Under the pieces are notes generated by a model. The model was not told where the DNA came from. It saw only the letters and a program-made list of their open reading frames with translations, and made no database searches. A stretch of 64,000 bases of DNA, from NCBI GenBank assembly GCA_963757815.1, contig CAVWSN010000037.1:1-64000 (forward strand). Direction: 5' to 3'. The number at the start of each line of letters is the position of its first letter. Positions within the stretch are counted from its first letter, which is position 1. The position numbers and the translations under genes were made by a program. Positions 51,774 through 60,992 of this stretch are shown here, piece after piece. Origin of the DNA: JACVRW01 sp963757815. Lineage in GTDB: Bacteria; Actinomycetota; Thermoleophilia; Solirubrobacterales; Thermoleophilaceae.

Positions 51774-54076
51774 ATGATTCGGACGCCGGTCACCAAGGCG
51801 GATCTTCACTGCCACTCGACGGCATCCCAGGAGTCGAAGCTCGGGGTGCAGCGGGCCCTCGGCCTGCCTGAGTGCGCAACGCCACCGGAGGAGGTCTACG
51901 AGCTCGCGCGGCGGCGCGGCATGGACCTCGTCACGATCACCGATCACGACACGATCTCCGGCGTGCTCGAGATCGCCGACAGGCCGGACGTGTTCGTCTC
52001 CGAGGAGCTGACCGCCTGGTTCCGCGGGGAGCGCCCAGGCCGTGCACGTGCTCTGCTGGGGCATCACTCCGCAGGACCACAACTGGCTGCAGCGGCATGC
52101 GGGCGACGTCGACGAGGTGGCGGAGTACCTCCACGGGAACGCGATCGCCTGCGCCCTGGCCCACCCGTTTTACGCGGTCGCCGCGCCCCTGACGGCGCGC
52201 CACCGCCGTCGGCTCGCGCGCCTGTTCCCGGTCTGGGAGACGAGGAACGGCGCCCGCGCCCGCGAGCTGAACATGCCGGCCGCCATCTACATCGAGACCC
52301 ACGGTGGCGCCGGGGTCGGCGGGTCGGACGACCACGCCGGAGTCGACATCGGGAGAACCTGGACCGAGACGCCCCCGGCGTCGACTCCGGAAGAGTTTCT
52401 TCGCCGGCTGCGCCGCGGTGAGGCGGTGGCGCGCGGCGAGCAGGGGAGCGCCGCCAAGTGGGCACACGCCGCCATGGCCATCGCCGTGCGCGCGCTCGGA
52501 CGCGGCGAGCCCGGCGCGGCGCCCGACCCGCGCGCCGTGCTGCGCATCGTCGAGCGCGTGATGCGCCAGGGCGATTCGCGCTCCGGCGCGATCGCCGCGG
52601 ACCTCTGTCCCGGAGATGCGCGCGCGCTCCTGCGCGCCTGGTTGGACTCGCTCGACCTCGGCCTGTCGGAGCCCGAGCTGCTCGCTTGGATGCAGGAGGA
52701 CGGCTTCGCCCACGCCGACCTCTCGCGCCGCGCGCGCAGCGCGCATGAGCGCAAGCTGCGCGAGGCGACGGAGGTCGTGGTCGGGGCCTTCGCCAAGCAC
52801 GCGGAGCCCGGCGCCGACGGGTTTCACCCGAGCGCGCTGGCGGCCGCGGGCGCCGTCTTCTCCGCGTGCATCCCGGCCATCCCGTACGCGCCGGCCGCCG
52901 CGTTCCTCGGGCGCGAGAAGGGGAAGCTTCTCGCACGGGAGTCGGAGCCGCGGCGAGTGGCGCTCGTCGCTGACGGCGTCGGCGCCATCCACGGCGTCAC
53001 GCACACGCTCGACGAGCTGCGCGAGCGCGGCGTGCCGGGCTTCGAGGTCGAGGTGATCGGCACGGACGCACACGTCGACCGGCGCCTGCCCGCCGCGGCG
53101 GAGGTCGAGTTGCCGTTCTACGCGGGCCTACGTGTGGGGGTTCCCAGCCTGCACGCGGCCGTCGAGGCGCTCGCCGAGGGGCGCTACGACATCGTGCACC
53201 TTTGCTCCCCCGGCCCGGCCGGGGTCGCATCCGCGCTCATCGCCCGGATCATGGAGCTGCCGCTGGTTGGCTCCTACCACACGGAGCTCGGCGTCTACGC
53301 CGGGCTGCGCTCCGGCGACGCGAGGCTGCGGGCGGGGATGGACACCGCGCTGGCTGCGCTCTACGGCCAGTGCGAGATCGTCCTCTCGCCGAGCGAGTCG
53401 GCAGACGAGTCGCTGCGCGCGCTCGGCATCCCCGGGGAGCGCATCGGGCGCTGGGAGCGCGGCGTGGACGTGAGCCGCTTCGATCCCGCGCTACGCGATC
53501 CCGCCTCGCTCCCGGGCGAGCTCAGCGTGCTGTATGCGGGCCGGCTCACGACCGAGAAGGGCGTCGACCTGCTCGCGGACGCGTTCCTCGCCGCCCACGC
53601 CGCTGACCCTCGTCTCCACCTGGTCCTGGCGGGAGGCGGGCCCGAGGAGGACGCGCTGCGCGCCCGGCTCGGCTCCAGCGCGACGTTCCTCGGCTGGCTC
53701 GAGGGCGAGCGCCTGGCGCGGGCCTACGCGAGCGCCGACATCTTCCTGTTCGCGAGCCGGACCGACACCTTCGGTCAGGTGCTGCTCGAGGCGCAGGCGA
53801 GCGGCCTGCCCGTGGTGGCGGTGGCGGAGGGCGGGCCGCGATCGCTGATCGAGGATGGCCGCACGGGGCGTCTGTGTCCCCCGGACGCCCGCGCGCTCGC
53901 GACCGCCGTCTGCGAGCTGGCGAGCTCGCCGGTGCTCCGCCGGCGGCTCGCGGAGGGCGGGCTCGCGGCGGTCACGCGCGCGGACCTGGGAACGCGCGCT
54001 GGGTCAGCTCGCGGCCGGCTACGGCAAGGTGCTCGAGCCGCTCAGCGGCGGCGTAGCCCGCCGAACAGCCGCTTGA
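51774..54076 (+). CDS. PHP domain - GT4 glycosyltransferase fusion (two frameshifts)
   Basis: Two domains on one chain of about 766 residues after correction. The PHP phosphoesterase part (about 1-360) has DLHCHSTAS, TITDHDTI and GGSDDHAG with the usual metal ligands. The GT4 glycosyltransferase part (about 395-765) has HTLDELRERG, GSYHTELGVYAG, LYAGRLTTEKGVDLL, FASRTDTFGQVLLEAQASG and a WERALGQLAAGY end. Single extra bases at about 52032 and 53978 shift the frame; removing each restores family sequence on both sides. GT4 enzymes of this group transfer hexose or uronic acid to lipids. The PHP part might process a phosphorylated donor or product; that pairing is inference. Confidence 0.85.
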
Positions 54077-54377
54077 CGGACTTGCCTGGGCTGCCGGCGC
54101 CGGATCCGCCCTCGGGCGGCCCGAGCCGTGCCACCTCGTCCGCGCTGATGTTCAGGGTCACCGCGCGCTCGGCGGTGCGCGCTACCTCGGGTGCGTCCAC
54201 GAAGCGGCGCGCGCCGTCGGTCGTCTCGATCACGAGGCCGTCGAAGATGTGCTCGCGGTAGTTGTCGAGCACCTCGACCACCTTTCCGACCTCCTGGCCG
54301 TCCGAGCTGACCACGCGTGTGCCGCGCTGAAGGGCGGTGTAGTGGACCGCAAGTCCGTCGTCGTCGATCGCAGCCAT
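54042..54377 (-). CDS. PRC-barrel-like small protein
   Basis: A 111-residue protein with a short beta barrel of the PRC type (RGTRVVSSDGQEVGKVVEVLDNYREHIFDGLVIET) and a basic tail (SVKRLFGGLRRR). Such domains often bind other proteins or RNA. Function unknown. It overlaps the convergent glycosyltransferase end by 35 bp. Confidence 0.75.
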   Translation of the reverse strand: MAAIDDDGLAVHYTALQRGTRVVSSDGQEVGKVVEVLDNYREHIFDGLVIETTDGARRFVDAPEVARTAERAVTLNISADEVARLGPPEGGSGAGSPGKSVKRLFGGLRRR

Positions 54378-54381
54378 GACC

Positions 54382-54645
54382 TCAGCGTGGCAGAAGGAGC
54401 GCGGCTTCCTCCCCCTCGCCCTCTTCCTCCTCGGTGGCGGCGGTGTAGATGCCGCTTCCGATCGCCGCGACGGTCAGGACGATGGAGATGGCCGCGACCA
54501 TCCGCGCGGCGCCGTCGGTCGTGGGGAAGTCCTCGCGCGTGACGCCGATGAAGGTAAGGACGAGCGCCCAAATCGCGAGCGCGATGCCGCAGAAGTGGAA
54601 GGCGTTCACGGCGGCCAAAGCTACCGGAATCGGGGGCGGGTTCAC
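54382..54645 (-). CDS. small two-helix membrane protein
   Basis: An 87-residue protein with two membrane helices (about 8-32, FHFCGIALAIWALVL; about 48-68, MVAAISIVLTVAAIGSGIY) and an acidic tail of repeated Glu. It resembles widespread short actinobacterial membrane proteins with no known function. It starts 5 bp from the end of the PRC-like gene upstream on this strand. Confidence 0.75.
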   Translation of the reverse strand: MNPPPIPVALAAVNAFHFCGIALAIWALVLTFIGVTREDFPTTDGAARMVAAISIVLTVAAIGSGIYTAATEEEEGEGEEAALLLPR

Positions 54646-54691
54646 GAGGAAGTCACCGGCTGGCGGCCGCCGTGTCCGAACCTACGTGGCG

Positions 54692-54901
54692 ATGGCACCG
54701 TTGCTCGACAGCATCATCAGCGTGATGGGCTCCCCTCGAGGCAGAAGGCCGATCTGCCTGGTCTGCGGGCGCTCGATCACCAACGGCCAGGAGCTCATGC
54801 GGCTGCGCGGCGAGACGGTGGTGCATCGCCGCTGCGCCACCTACGAGATGCGCCGCCGCCGCGAGGGCGTAGAGCGGCTCGGCTACCCGCGCGCCCGCTG
54901 A
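54692..54901 (+). CDS. small zinc-ribbon-like protein
   Basis: A 69-residue protein. CLVCGRSI near residue 22 and VVHRRC near 43 give a C-x2-C...H-x2-C set that could bind zinc, followed by an Arg-rich helix (YEMRRRREGVERLGY). ATG 54692 is chosen; GTG 54686 is possible. It may bind nucleic acid. Too short for family assignment. Confidence 0.6.
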   Translation: MAPLLDSIISVMGSPRGRRPICLVCGRSITNGQELMRLRGETVVHRRCATYEMRRRREGVERLGYPRAR

Positions 54902-54908
54902 GGTTCCG

Positions 54909-55196
54909 TCAGCGGTGCCCGGCGGGGACGCGCGGACGCCCGCGGGCGATCCGCACGCGCGCCGGTGGCGCGGGCGCGGGAATCGCGTGCGGGCCGCGGC
55001 GCGGAGGATGCGGGGGGCGTCCGCGCGGGTGCGGCCGTGGGTCGCGGTCCGAGCCGCCGCCGTCGCGGCGCTCGACCTCGGGCACGGGCGGGTCCTTGAT
55101 CGCCCACCAGACGATCCACAGCAGCATCGCGACCGGGATCTTCAGCACAACCGCGATCCAGAAGACAGCCCAGAAGCCTCCACCCATCGCAGGCAT
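54909..55196 (-). CDS. small single-pass membrane protein with Pro/Arg tail
   Basis: A 95-residue protein. One membrane helix (GGFWAVFWIAVVLKIPVAMLL, about 5-30) is followed by WWAIKDPPVPEVERRD and a long Pro/Arg/His-rich tail. The helix and the KDPPVPE segment match small actinobacterial membrane proteins of unknown role. The tail is very basic and probably disordered. ATG 55196 or 55187. Confidence 0.65.
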   Translation of the reverse strand: MPAMGGGFWAVFWIAVVLKIPVAMLLWIVWWAIKDPPVPEVERRDGGGSDRDPRPHPRGRPPHPPRRGPHAIPAPAPPARVRIARGRPRVPAGHR

Positions 55197-55295
55197 CGTA
55201 CCCGGAAACCGGCGGGTGTCTCTCGGCGGGTCCCCCGCCCGCCTCTGCGCGCCCGACCGTCGCCGCGCCCGCCGGGCGCGCGCCCGCCTCTCTCC

Positions 55296-55410
55296 GCGCC
55301 GGCTCGCCGCCCGGATGGGGGCTGCCGCGCCGCCCATCCGGGCGCCGGCTCGCCGCCCATCGGGCGCCGGTCGCGCCGCCCATCCGGGCGCCGGCTCGCC
55401 GCCCATCCGA
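55296..55410. repeat. 46-bp GC-rich tandem repeat, about 2.5 copies
   Basis: The 17-mer GCGCCGGCTCGCCGCCC occurs exactly three times, at 55296, 55342 and 55388, at a strict 46-bp period. A diverged copy lies between (55364), so each 46-bp unit is itself two halves of about 23 bp. It sits between a small membrane-protein gene and the HTH-SRPBCC gene. Confidence 0.8.
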
Positions 55411-55414
55411 GCGA

Positions 55415-55435
55415 TTTGACAAATAACTTTGTCGA
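55415..55435. promoter_or_regulatory. inverted-repeat operator of the HTH-SRPBCC gene
   Basis: GACAAA (55418-55423) and TTTGTC (55428-55433) form a perfect dyad around TAAC. The arms extend to nine bases with one mismatch. A TTGACA -35-like hexamer (55416-55421) lies inside it, 20 bp before GTG 55455. This is the expected place for an autoregulatory site. Confidence 0.6.
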
Positions 55436-55454
55436 ATGCAAACTGACACGCGAA

Positions 55455-56696
55455 GTGCCGGCCACCGTCGACGTCTCGCGCGCCAGGCTGTCCCCGCTCC
55501 GCCGCCGGGTGCTCGAGGAGCTGACCGAGCCGGCGTCGGCGGCCGCGCTCGCCGCACGCCTGGGTGAGACCCGGCAGCGCGTGAACTATCACGTGCGCGA
55601 GCTCGAGCGGGCGGGACTGGTCGAGCTCGTCGAGGAACGCCGGCGGCGCGGCTGCATCGAGCGTGTGGTCCGCGCGACGGCCCGGGCGGTTGTTGTCGAC
55701 CCCGAAGTGATCGGAGACCTCGACGCGATCGCAGAGACTCAGGATCGCTTTGCCGCCGACATGATGCTGGCGATCGCCGCGCGAGCGGTCGGTGACGTTG
55801 CGGCCATGCGCGAGAAGGCGGACGCGCAGGGCCGCCGCTTCGTGACCTTCGCGATAGAGGCCGACCTGGCTTTCGACCGTCCCGCCGACATCGAGCGCTT
55901 CGCCGACGCCCTCGCCGAGCGCGTGACCGAGCTGTCCGCGCAGTTCGACTCGGGCAGGGCCGGGCGGCGCTACCGGTTGATCGTCGGCGGCTATCCCAAA
56001 CCGCACACCAAGGAGGATCGACCAGTGAGCGAGCAAACGCCGTTCCGCGTAGAGGTGTTGGTCGAGGCGCCGCGGGAGCTCGTCTGGCGAGCCGTGACCG
56101 AGCCCGAGCGGATCGCCCGCTGGTTTGGCTGGGAGTACGACGGGCTGGAGAGCGAGATCCAGTACATCTTCGTTGACCACGCGGTGCAGGATCCGCCGCG
56201 TCTCCTCGACCTCGACGACGGCGAGGACCGGCAGACGATCGAGTTGGTCGAGGACGGCCCGCGGACGGTCGTGCGAGTGGTTCGGCCAGGCTCGCTCGAG
56301 GGGACGGACTGGGACGACCTGTACGAGGACGTCAGGGAGGGCTGGCTGACCTTCCTCCACCAGCTTCGGCACTACGTCGAGCGCCATCCCGATGAGGAGC
56401 GCAGGACGATCTACATGAGCGGGGAGGCGCTACCCGAACGGGTGCTCACCGACCTCGAGGCCGAGGTCAGCGGCCCCGTCTGGAACGAGAACCGATTCCA
56501 GCGCGCGATAGCGGCCGGTGGGGAGGGGGACCTGTTGCTGAGCGTTCACTCCAAGGTGCCGCTCGACTCCGCGGAGCCCGGGTCGGTGGCGGTCACGATC
56601 ACGAGCTATGGCCTCGACGACGCGTCGTTCGCCTCGATGCGCCGCCATTGGGAGTCGTGGTGGGCTAGCCGGTCGGCACCGACTCGATCGTCGTGA
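55455..56696 (+). CDS. HTH (ArsR-like) regulator fused to SRPBCC/AHSA1 domain
   Basis: A 413-residue frame with two domains. Residues about 1-190 form an ArsR-type winged helix (LSPLRRRVLEELTEPASAAALAARLGETRQRVNYHVRELERAGLVELVEERRRRG) plus a helical region. From residue 191 the sequence is SRPBCC/AHSA1 (FRVEVLVEAPRELVWRAVTEPERIARWFG). These are usually two adjacent genes. Here an AAGGAGG ribosome site and GTG at 56025 mark where the second gene would start, yet no stop separates them, so both a fusion and an independent SRPBCC protein could be made. The start GTG 55455 follows the operator. The end overlaps the convergent kinase by 32 bp. Confidence 0.78.
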   Translation: MPATVDVSRARLSPLRRRVLEELTEPASAAALAARLGETRQRVNYHVRELERAGLVELVEERRRRGCIERVVRATARAVVVDPEVIGDLDAIAETQDRFAADMMLAIAARAVGDVAAMREKADAQGRRFVTFAIEADLAFDRPADIERFADALAERVTELSAQFDSGRAGRRYRLIVGGYPKPHTKEDRPVSEQTPFRVEVLVEAPRELVWRAVTEPERIARWFGWEYDGLESEIQYIFVDHAVQDPPRLLDLDDGEDRQTIELVEDGPRTVVRVVRPGSLEGTDWDDLYEDVREGWLTFLHQLRHYVERHPDEERRTIYMSGEALPERVLTDLEAEVSGPVWNENRFQRAIAAGGEGDLLLSVHSKVPLDSAEPGSVAVTITSYGLDDASFASMRRHWESWWASRSAPTRSS

Positions 56697-57588
56697 TGCG
56701 CCGGAACATCTCGTAGCGGTCGTCGATCTCCTCGCGCGTGAGCTCCTGGCCGCGCTCGGAGCCGAACGCCTCGACCCAGAACGACGCGAGCGTCGAGCCG
56801 TAGGTCATGGCCCGGCGCAGCGTCCCCTCATCGAGCGAGCGGCCGGCGGAGTCGAGGTAGCCGAGGAACCCGCCTGCGAACGAGTCGCCGGCGCCGGTGG
56901 GGTCGACCACGGTCTCGAGCGGGAAAGCCGGCAGGGCGAAGAAGGCGTCCTCCGTGAATAGAGAGGCCCCGTACTCGCCCTGCTTTGCGACGACGACGCT
57001 CGGACCCATCTCCATCACCTTGCGGGTGGCTCGCACGAGGTTCGGCTCCTCGGTGAGCATCCGCAGCTCGGCGTCGTTGAGGAACACGAGGTCAACGGTC
57101 CCGATCGTCTTGACGAGCGAGTCGCGGGCGGACTCGATCCAGTAGTTCATCGAATCGAGCGCCACCACTTGGGCGCCGCTGCATTGCTCGCGCACCTCGC
57201 GCTGAAGGTCGGGCTGAATGTTGGCGAGGAAGAGCATCTCGGAGCTCCGCGATCCCTCAGAGAGCTTCGGCTGGAAGTCTCCGAACACGTTCAGCTGCGT
57301 GTCGAGCGTCTTGGCCGAGTTGAGGTCGTACTCGTACTCACCCGCCCAGAAGAAGGTCCTGCCGCCCTCGACGTACTCGATGTCGTCGGTGTTCACGCCC
57401 CGCGCGTGGAGCACGGCGTATTCGTCCTCGCCGAAGTCATCCCCAACGGGACCGACCACGCGGACGTTCGTGAAGAAGCTCGCCGCGAGCGAGAAGTGGG
57501 TGGCCGCGCCGCCGAGGATGCGCTCGCGCTCGCCGAACGGCGTCTTGATCGCGTCGAAGGCGATCGAACCTACAACCGTGAGAGACAT
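56665..57588 (-). CDS. PfkB-family sugar/nucleoside kinase
   Basis: A 307-residue ribokinase-fold kinase. It opens VVGSIAFDAIKTPFGERERILGGAATHFSLAA, and VGPVGDDFG follows. The catalytic anion-hole motif DPTGAGDSFAGGF carries the base Asp. Substrate unknown; sugar or nucleoside kinases of this group are common in actinobacteria, often labelled adenosine kinase-like. ATG 57588 is the only start that places the first strand at the N terminus. Confidence 0.9.
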   Translation of the reverse strand: MSLTVVGSIAFDAIKTPFGERERILGGAATHFSLAASFFTNVRVVGPVGDDFGEDEYAVLHARGVNTDDIEYVEGGRTFFWAGEYEYDLNSAKTLDTQLNVFGDFQPKLSEGSRSSEMLFLANIQPDLQREVREQCSGAQVVALDSMNYWIESARDSLVKTIGTVDLVFLNDAELRMLTEEPNLVRATRKVMEMGPSVVVAKQGEYGASLFTEDAFFALPAFPLETVVDPTGAGDSFAGGFLGYLDSAGRSLDEGTLRRAMTYGSTLASFWVEAFGSERGQELTREEIDDRYEMFRRITTIESVPTG

Positions 57589-57615
57589 GCCGGCGAGAGA
57601 GTAGCCTGCGCGCCC

Positions 57616-58566
57616 ATGCGCGCGGTGCAGATCCAGGAGTTCGGCGGCCCCGAGGTCCTGCAGGTGGTGGACCTGCCTACGCCGGAGCCCGGCGACGGCC
57701 AGGTGCTGATCGAGGTGTCGCGCGCCGGCATCAACTTCGCGGACACGCACCAGCGTGAGAACTCGTATCTCGCGCGCTACGAGGTGCCGCTCGTGCTCGG
57801 CGGCGAGGTGGCCGGGACCACGCCGGACGGCACCCGCGTGGTGGCGCTCGTGCCCTCCGGCGGGTACGCCGAGTACGCGCTCGCCCATGAGTCGACGGTC
57901 TTTCCGATCCCCGACGGCGTCGATGACGGCACGGCGCTCGCGCTCGTGATCCAGGGGCTCACGGCCTGGCATCTGTTCAAGACGTCGGCCAAGCTCGCCG
58001 AGGGCGAGTCCGCGGTGGTGGTCTCGGGCGCCGGCGGCGTGGGCTCGCTGGCGGTTCAGCTCGCGCGGCCGTTCGGTGCCGGGAGGGTGATCGCGACGGC
58101 GTCCACCGAGGAGAAGCGGGCGCTGACTCTGGAGCTTGGAGCCGATGCCGCTGTGGACCCGGGGGTCGAGGATCTGAAGGCTGCGCTGATCGAAGCGAAC
58201 GACGGCAACCAGGTGGATGTGGTGCTGGAGATGGCGGGCGGGCGGGTGTTCGACGCGTGCTACTCGGCGCTCGCCCCGTTTGGGCGCATCGTGGCGTACG
58301 GGATCGCGGGCCGGGAGCAGAACTCGGTGGAGACGGGCCGGCTGATGCGCAGGAGCCGCGGAGTGATCGGCTTCTGGCTGATGCACTGCCTGGGGCGGCG
58401 GGACATGATGGAGGAGCCGCTCGCGGACCTGTTCGAGCGCGCGGCGCGCGGAGAGCTGCGCGCGCAGATGGGCCACACCTACCCGCTCTCCGAGGTCCGC
58501 CGGGCCCACGAGGATCTTCAGGGGCGGCGCACGACGGGCAAGCTGCTGCTGGATCCGTCGGCCTAG
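57616..58566 (+). CDS. zinc-independent NADPH:quinone reductase-like MDR enzyme
   Basis: A 316-residue medium-chain dehydrogenase/reductase of the quinone oxidoreductase class. It opens AVQIQEFGGPEVLQVVDLPTPEPGDGQVLI, has AGINFADTHQRENSY, and the NADPH motif VVVSGAGGVGSLAVQLA. No structural-zinc Cys cluster is present. It reduces quinones or enones with NADPH. ATG 57616 is divergent from the kinase gene by 27 bp. Confidence 0.9.
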   Translation: MRAVQIQEFGGPEVLQVVDLPTPEPGDGQVLIEVSRAGINFADTHQRENSYLARYEVPLVLGGEVAGTTPDGTRVVALVPSGGYAEYALAHESTVFPIPDGVDDGTALALVIQGLTAWHLFKTSAKLAEGESAVVVSGAGGVGSLAVQLARPFGAGRVIATASTEEKRALTLELGADAAVDPGVEDLKAALIEANDGNQVDVVLEMAGGRVFDACYSALAPFGRIVAYGIAGREQNSVETGRLMRRSRGVIGFWLMHCLGRRDMMEEPLADLFERAARGELRAQMGHTYPLSEVRRAHEDLQGRRTTGKLLLDPSA

Positions 58567-59475
58567 CCGTCACCGCTGAGCAGCCGGGCGAGCTGCGCCG
58601 CCACCTCGCGCGGCTCGCGGGCCAGACGGGCGCGGGTGATTCGCACCACGCGCCAGCCGGCCTCGACGAGCTGGGCGTCCTTGACCCGGTCGCGCTCGAA
58701 TGCTCCGCGCCCACGGTGGGCGCTCCAGCCGTCGGTCTCGACGACAAGCCGCCGGCCGGGCCAGTGGAAGTCGACCTCCCAGCGCTCCACTTCGCCGTTG
58801 ACCACGGGCTTCGGCACCCCGGCGCGGCGGCAGAGGGCGAGCATGCGCTCCTCGAGCTCGGAGCGGGTCCAGGTGGTGCCGGCGAGGTGCTCGGCGAGGA
58901 CTGCTGTCAGCCGCCCCGCACGCCGCGCCGACCCGGGCGCGGCGATCAGGCCCGTCAGATCGAGACCAAGGTAGGCGGCCTCGTCGAGGGCTCGCTCGAG
59001 CGTCGCGGCGGGACAGGCTGTCCGCGAGGTCGAGCACGGTTCGAGCGGGGTCGTGACCGGAATGCCGTCCTTAGTGGTCACGTCGTCCGATCTGAGAGGC
59101 GAGCGGTGCACGATCACGAGCCGATGCTTCGCGCGGCCGCCGGGTCCGGGAACGGTTACGTCGATGCGCGGGCCCGCTTGGTTTGCGGAGGCCCCACAGG
59201 ACGGCGGCGCTCTCGTGACTCAGCGCGGCCCCCGGCCCGCATGAAAAGACAGCAGCGAGGAAGCGGCCCTGCCTGGTCAGGGTCGGGTGACCCGCTGCGT
59301 ACACGCCCCGGTAGCCAGGCGGTGCAGCCGGCCGGTGCGGACCCATCTCCAGATCGTGTCGTCGCTGAGCCCGAGTTCGACGGAGCTGGGAGTACTCGAC
59401 GACGCCGTGCTGACGCGCAGCGAGCGTCGGCCACGAGTCGTGCCTGCAGGGGGGCTCGACGAGTTCTTCGCGCAT
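58563..59475 (-). pseudogene. DUF559/AbiEi-type protein, several frameshifts
   Basis: Pieces of a single protein of about 300 residues lie in two alternating frames. The order is AARQHGVVEYSQL, then LGLSDDTIWRWVRTGRLHRLATG, then VYAAGHPTLTRQGRFLAAVFSCGPGAALSHESAAVLWGL, then RIDVTVPGPGGRAKHRLVIVHRSPL, then TVLDLADS, then ATLERALDE to the end. The last part is a DUF559 nuclease-like domain (WEVDFHWPGRRLVVETDGWSAHRG). The N-terminal winged helix resembles AbiEi-family proteins, which are common in actinobacteria. About five single-base shifts are needed, two of them compensating within 40 bp, so it is either decayed or badly sequenced. Confidence 0.72.
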
Positions 59476-59558
59476 ACGGCGGGTAAAGCGTCAGCGCACC
59501 GCGGATTCGCCCCCCCGGCGGGCCTGCTCGGCCGTCCCGAGTAAGTCTCAAACGCCGC

Positions 59559-60992
59559 ATGACGACCTTCGCCGACCTCGGCCTTTCCGCGAGCACGCTC
59601 GAGGTGCTCGCTCACCTCGGGTACGAGCGCCCCACGCCGATTCAGGAGCAGACGATTCCGCTGCTGCTCGAGGGCCGCGACGTGATCGGCCAGGCGCAGA
59701 CGGGCACCGGCAAGACCGCCGCCTTCGGGCTGCCGATGATCGAGTACGCGGATCCCGGCGATCCGGACGTCCAGGCGCTCGTGCTCACGCCGACGCGGGA
59801 GCTCTGCATCCAGGTGACCCAGGCGCTGCGGGCCTACGGGGCGCGCAAGGGGGTCGAGGTGGTCGCCGTGTTCGGCGGCGCGCCCATTCGCGACCAGGCG
59901 GCGCGCCTCAAGGACGCGCAGATCGTGGTCGGCACCGTCGGGCGCGTGATGGACATGATCGGCCGCCACCATCTCTTCCTCGACCAGGCCCGCTACGTGG
60001 TGCTGGACGAGGCGGACGAGATGCTCGACCTGGGCTTCCTCGAGGACGTCGAGGAGATCCTGCGCCGCGCCCCGATGGGCCGCCAGACCGCCCTCTTCAG
60101 CGCCACGGTTCCGACCCCTATCCGCCGTCTCGCCGACACCTTCATGCACGACCCGGTGGAGATCCAGGTCCGGGCAGCCACGCTGACGATCGACACGGTC
60201 GACCAGTTCTACGTCGAGGTGCCAGACCGCGAGAAGCCGGACGCGCTCGTGAACGTGCTCGAGCGCGAGCGCCCCGACCAGGCGATCGTGTTCGTGCGGA
60301 CGAAGATCGGGGTCGACCGCCTGGCCCGGCGCCTCGGCGACGCCGGCGTGCGCGTCAAGACGCTGCACGGCGACATGACCCAGGGCCAGCGCGACGGTGT
60401 GATGATCGCCTTCAAGGGGGGCCGCGAGCGGCTTCTTGTGGCCACCGACGTGGCTGCCCGCGGGCTCGACCTCACCGGCGTGAGCCACGTCGTCAACTAC
60501 GACGTGCCCAACTCCCCGGACGTCTACGTCCACCGCATCGGGCGCACGGGCCGCGCCGGCGAGTCGGGCCGTGCGATCACGCTCATCACCCCGAAGCAGC
60601 GGCGCGACCTCCAGGGGATCGAGCGGCACGCGAAGATCGAGATCGAGCCTTGGGAGGCGGGCAACGGCAAGCCGGCCCGCCGCGAGCCTCGGCCCGAGCC
60701 GCGCGAGGTGCGCCGCCCGCGGCATACCAAGCCGCACAGCCGCGACGGCGTGCCGTACGCCAAGCTCGTGGTCGGCGCCGGCCGCCAGGAAGGGGTCGAG
60801 CCCGCGGACGTGGTGGGCGCGGTCGTGGACAACACGCATCTGGAGAACGACGACGTGCGCAACGTTCGGGTGCTCGAGCGCTTCAGCTTCGTTGACGTGC
60901 CGGCCGCGCGGGCGGAGGAGGTTGCGATCAAGGTGAGTGGACAGCGAGTCCGGGGCACGGAGCTCCGGTTGGAGGTTGCGAAACGCAAATGA
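59559..60992 (+). CDS. DEAD-box RNA helicase (CsdA/DbpA-like)
   Basis: A 477-residue DEAD-box helicase. The Q motif precedes AQTGTGKTAAF (motif I). PTRELCIQV, DEADEMLDLGF (motif II), SATVP (III), FVRTK, ATDVAARGLDL and HRIGRTGRAG (VI) follow. The C-terminal 75 residues (VVGAGRQEGVEPADVVGAVV... VRVLERFSFVDV) form a DbpA-type RNA-binding domain, so it likely remodels ribosomal RNA or structured mRNA, as in cold response. Its stop overlaps the start of the cyclophilin gene, heading a four-gene operon. Confidence 0.93.
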   Translation: MTTFADLGLSASTLEVLAHLGYERPTPIQEQTIPLLLEGRDVIGQAQTGTGKTAAFGLPMIEYADPGDPDVQALVLTPTRELCIQVTQALRAYGARKGVEVVAVFGGAPIRDQAARLKDAQIVVGTVGRVMDMIGRHHLFLDQARYVVLDEADEMLDLGFLEDVEEILRRAPMGRQTALFSATVPTPIRRLADTFMHDPVEIQVRAATLTIDTVDQFYVEVPDREKPDALVNVLERERPDQAIVFVRTKIGVDRLARRLGDAGVRVKTLHGDMTQGQRDGVMIAFKGGRERLLVATDVAARGLDLTGVSHVVNYDVPNSPDVYVHRIGRTGRAGESGRAITLITPKQRRDLQGIERHAKIEIEPWEAGNGKPARREPRPEPREVRRPRHTKPHSRDGVPYAKLVVGAGRQEGVEPADVVGAVVDNTHLENDDVRNVRVLERFSFVDVPAARAEEVAIKVSGQRVRGTELRLEVAKRK

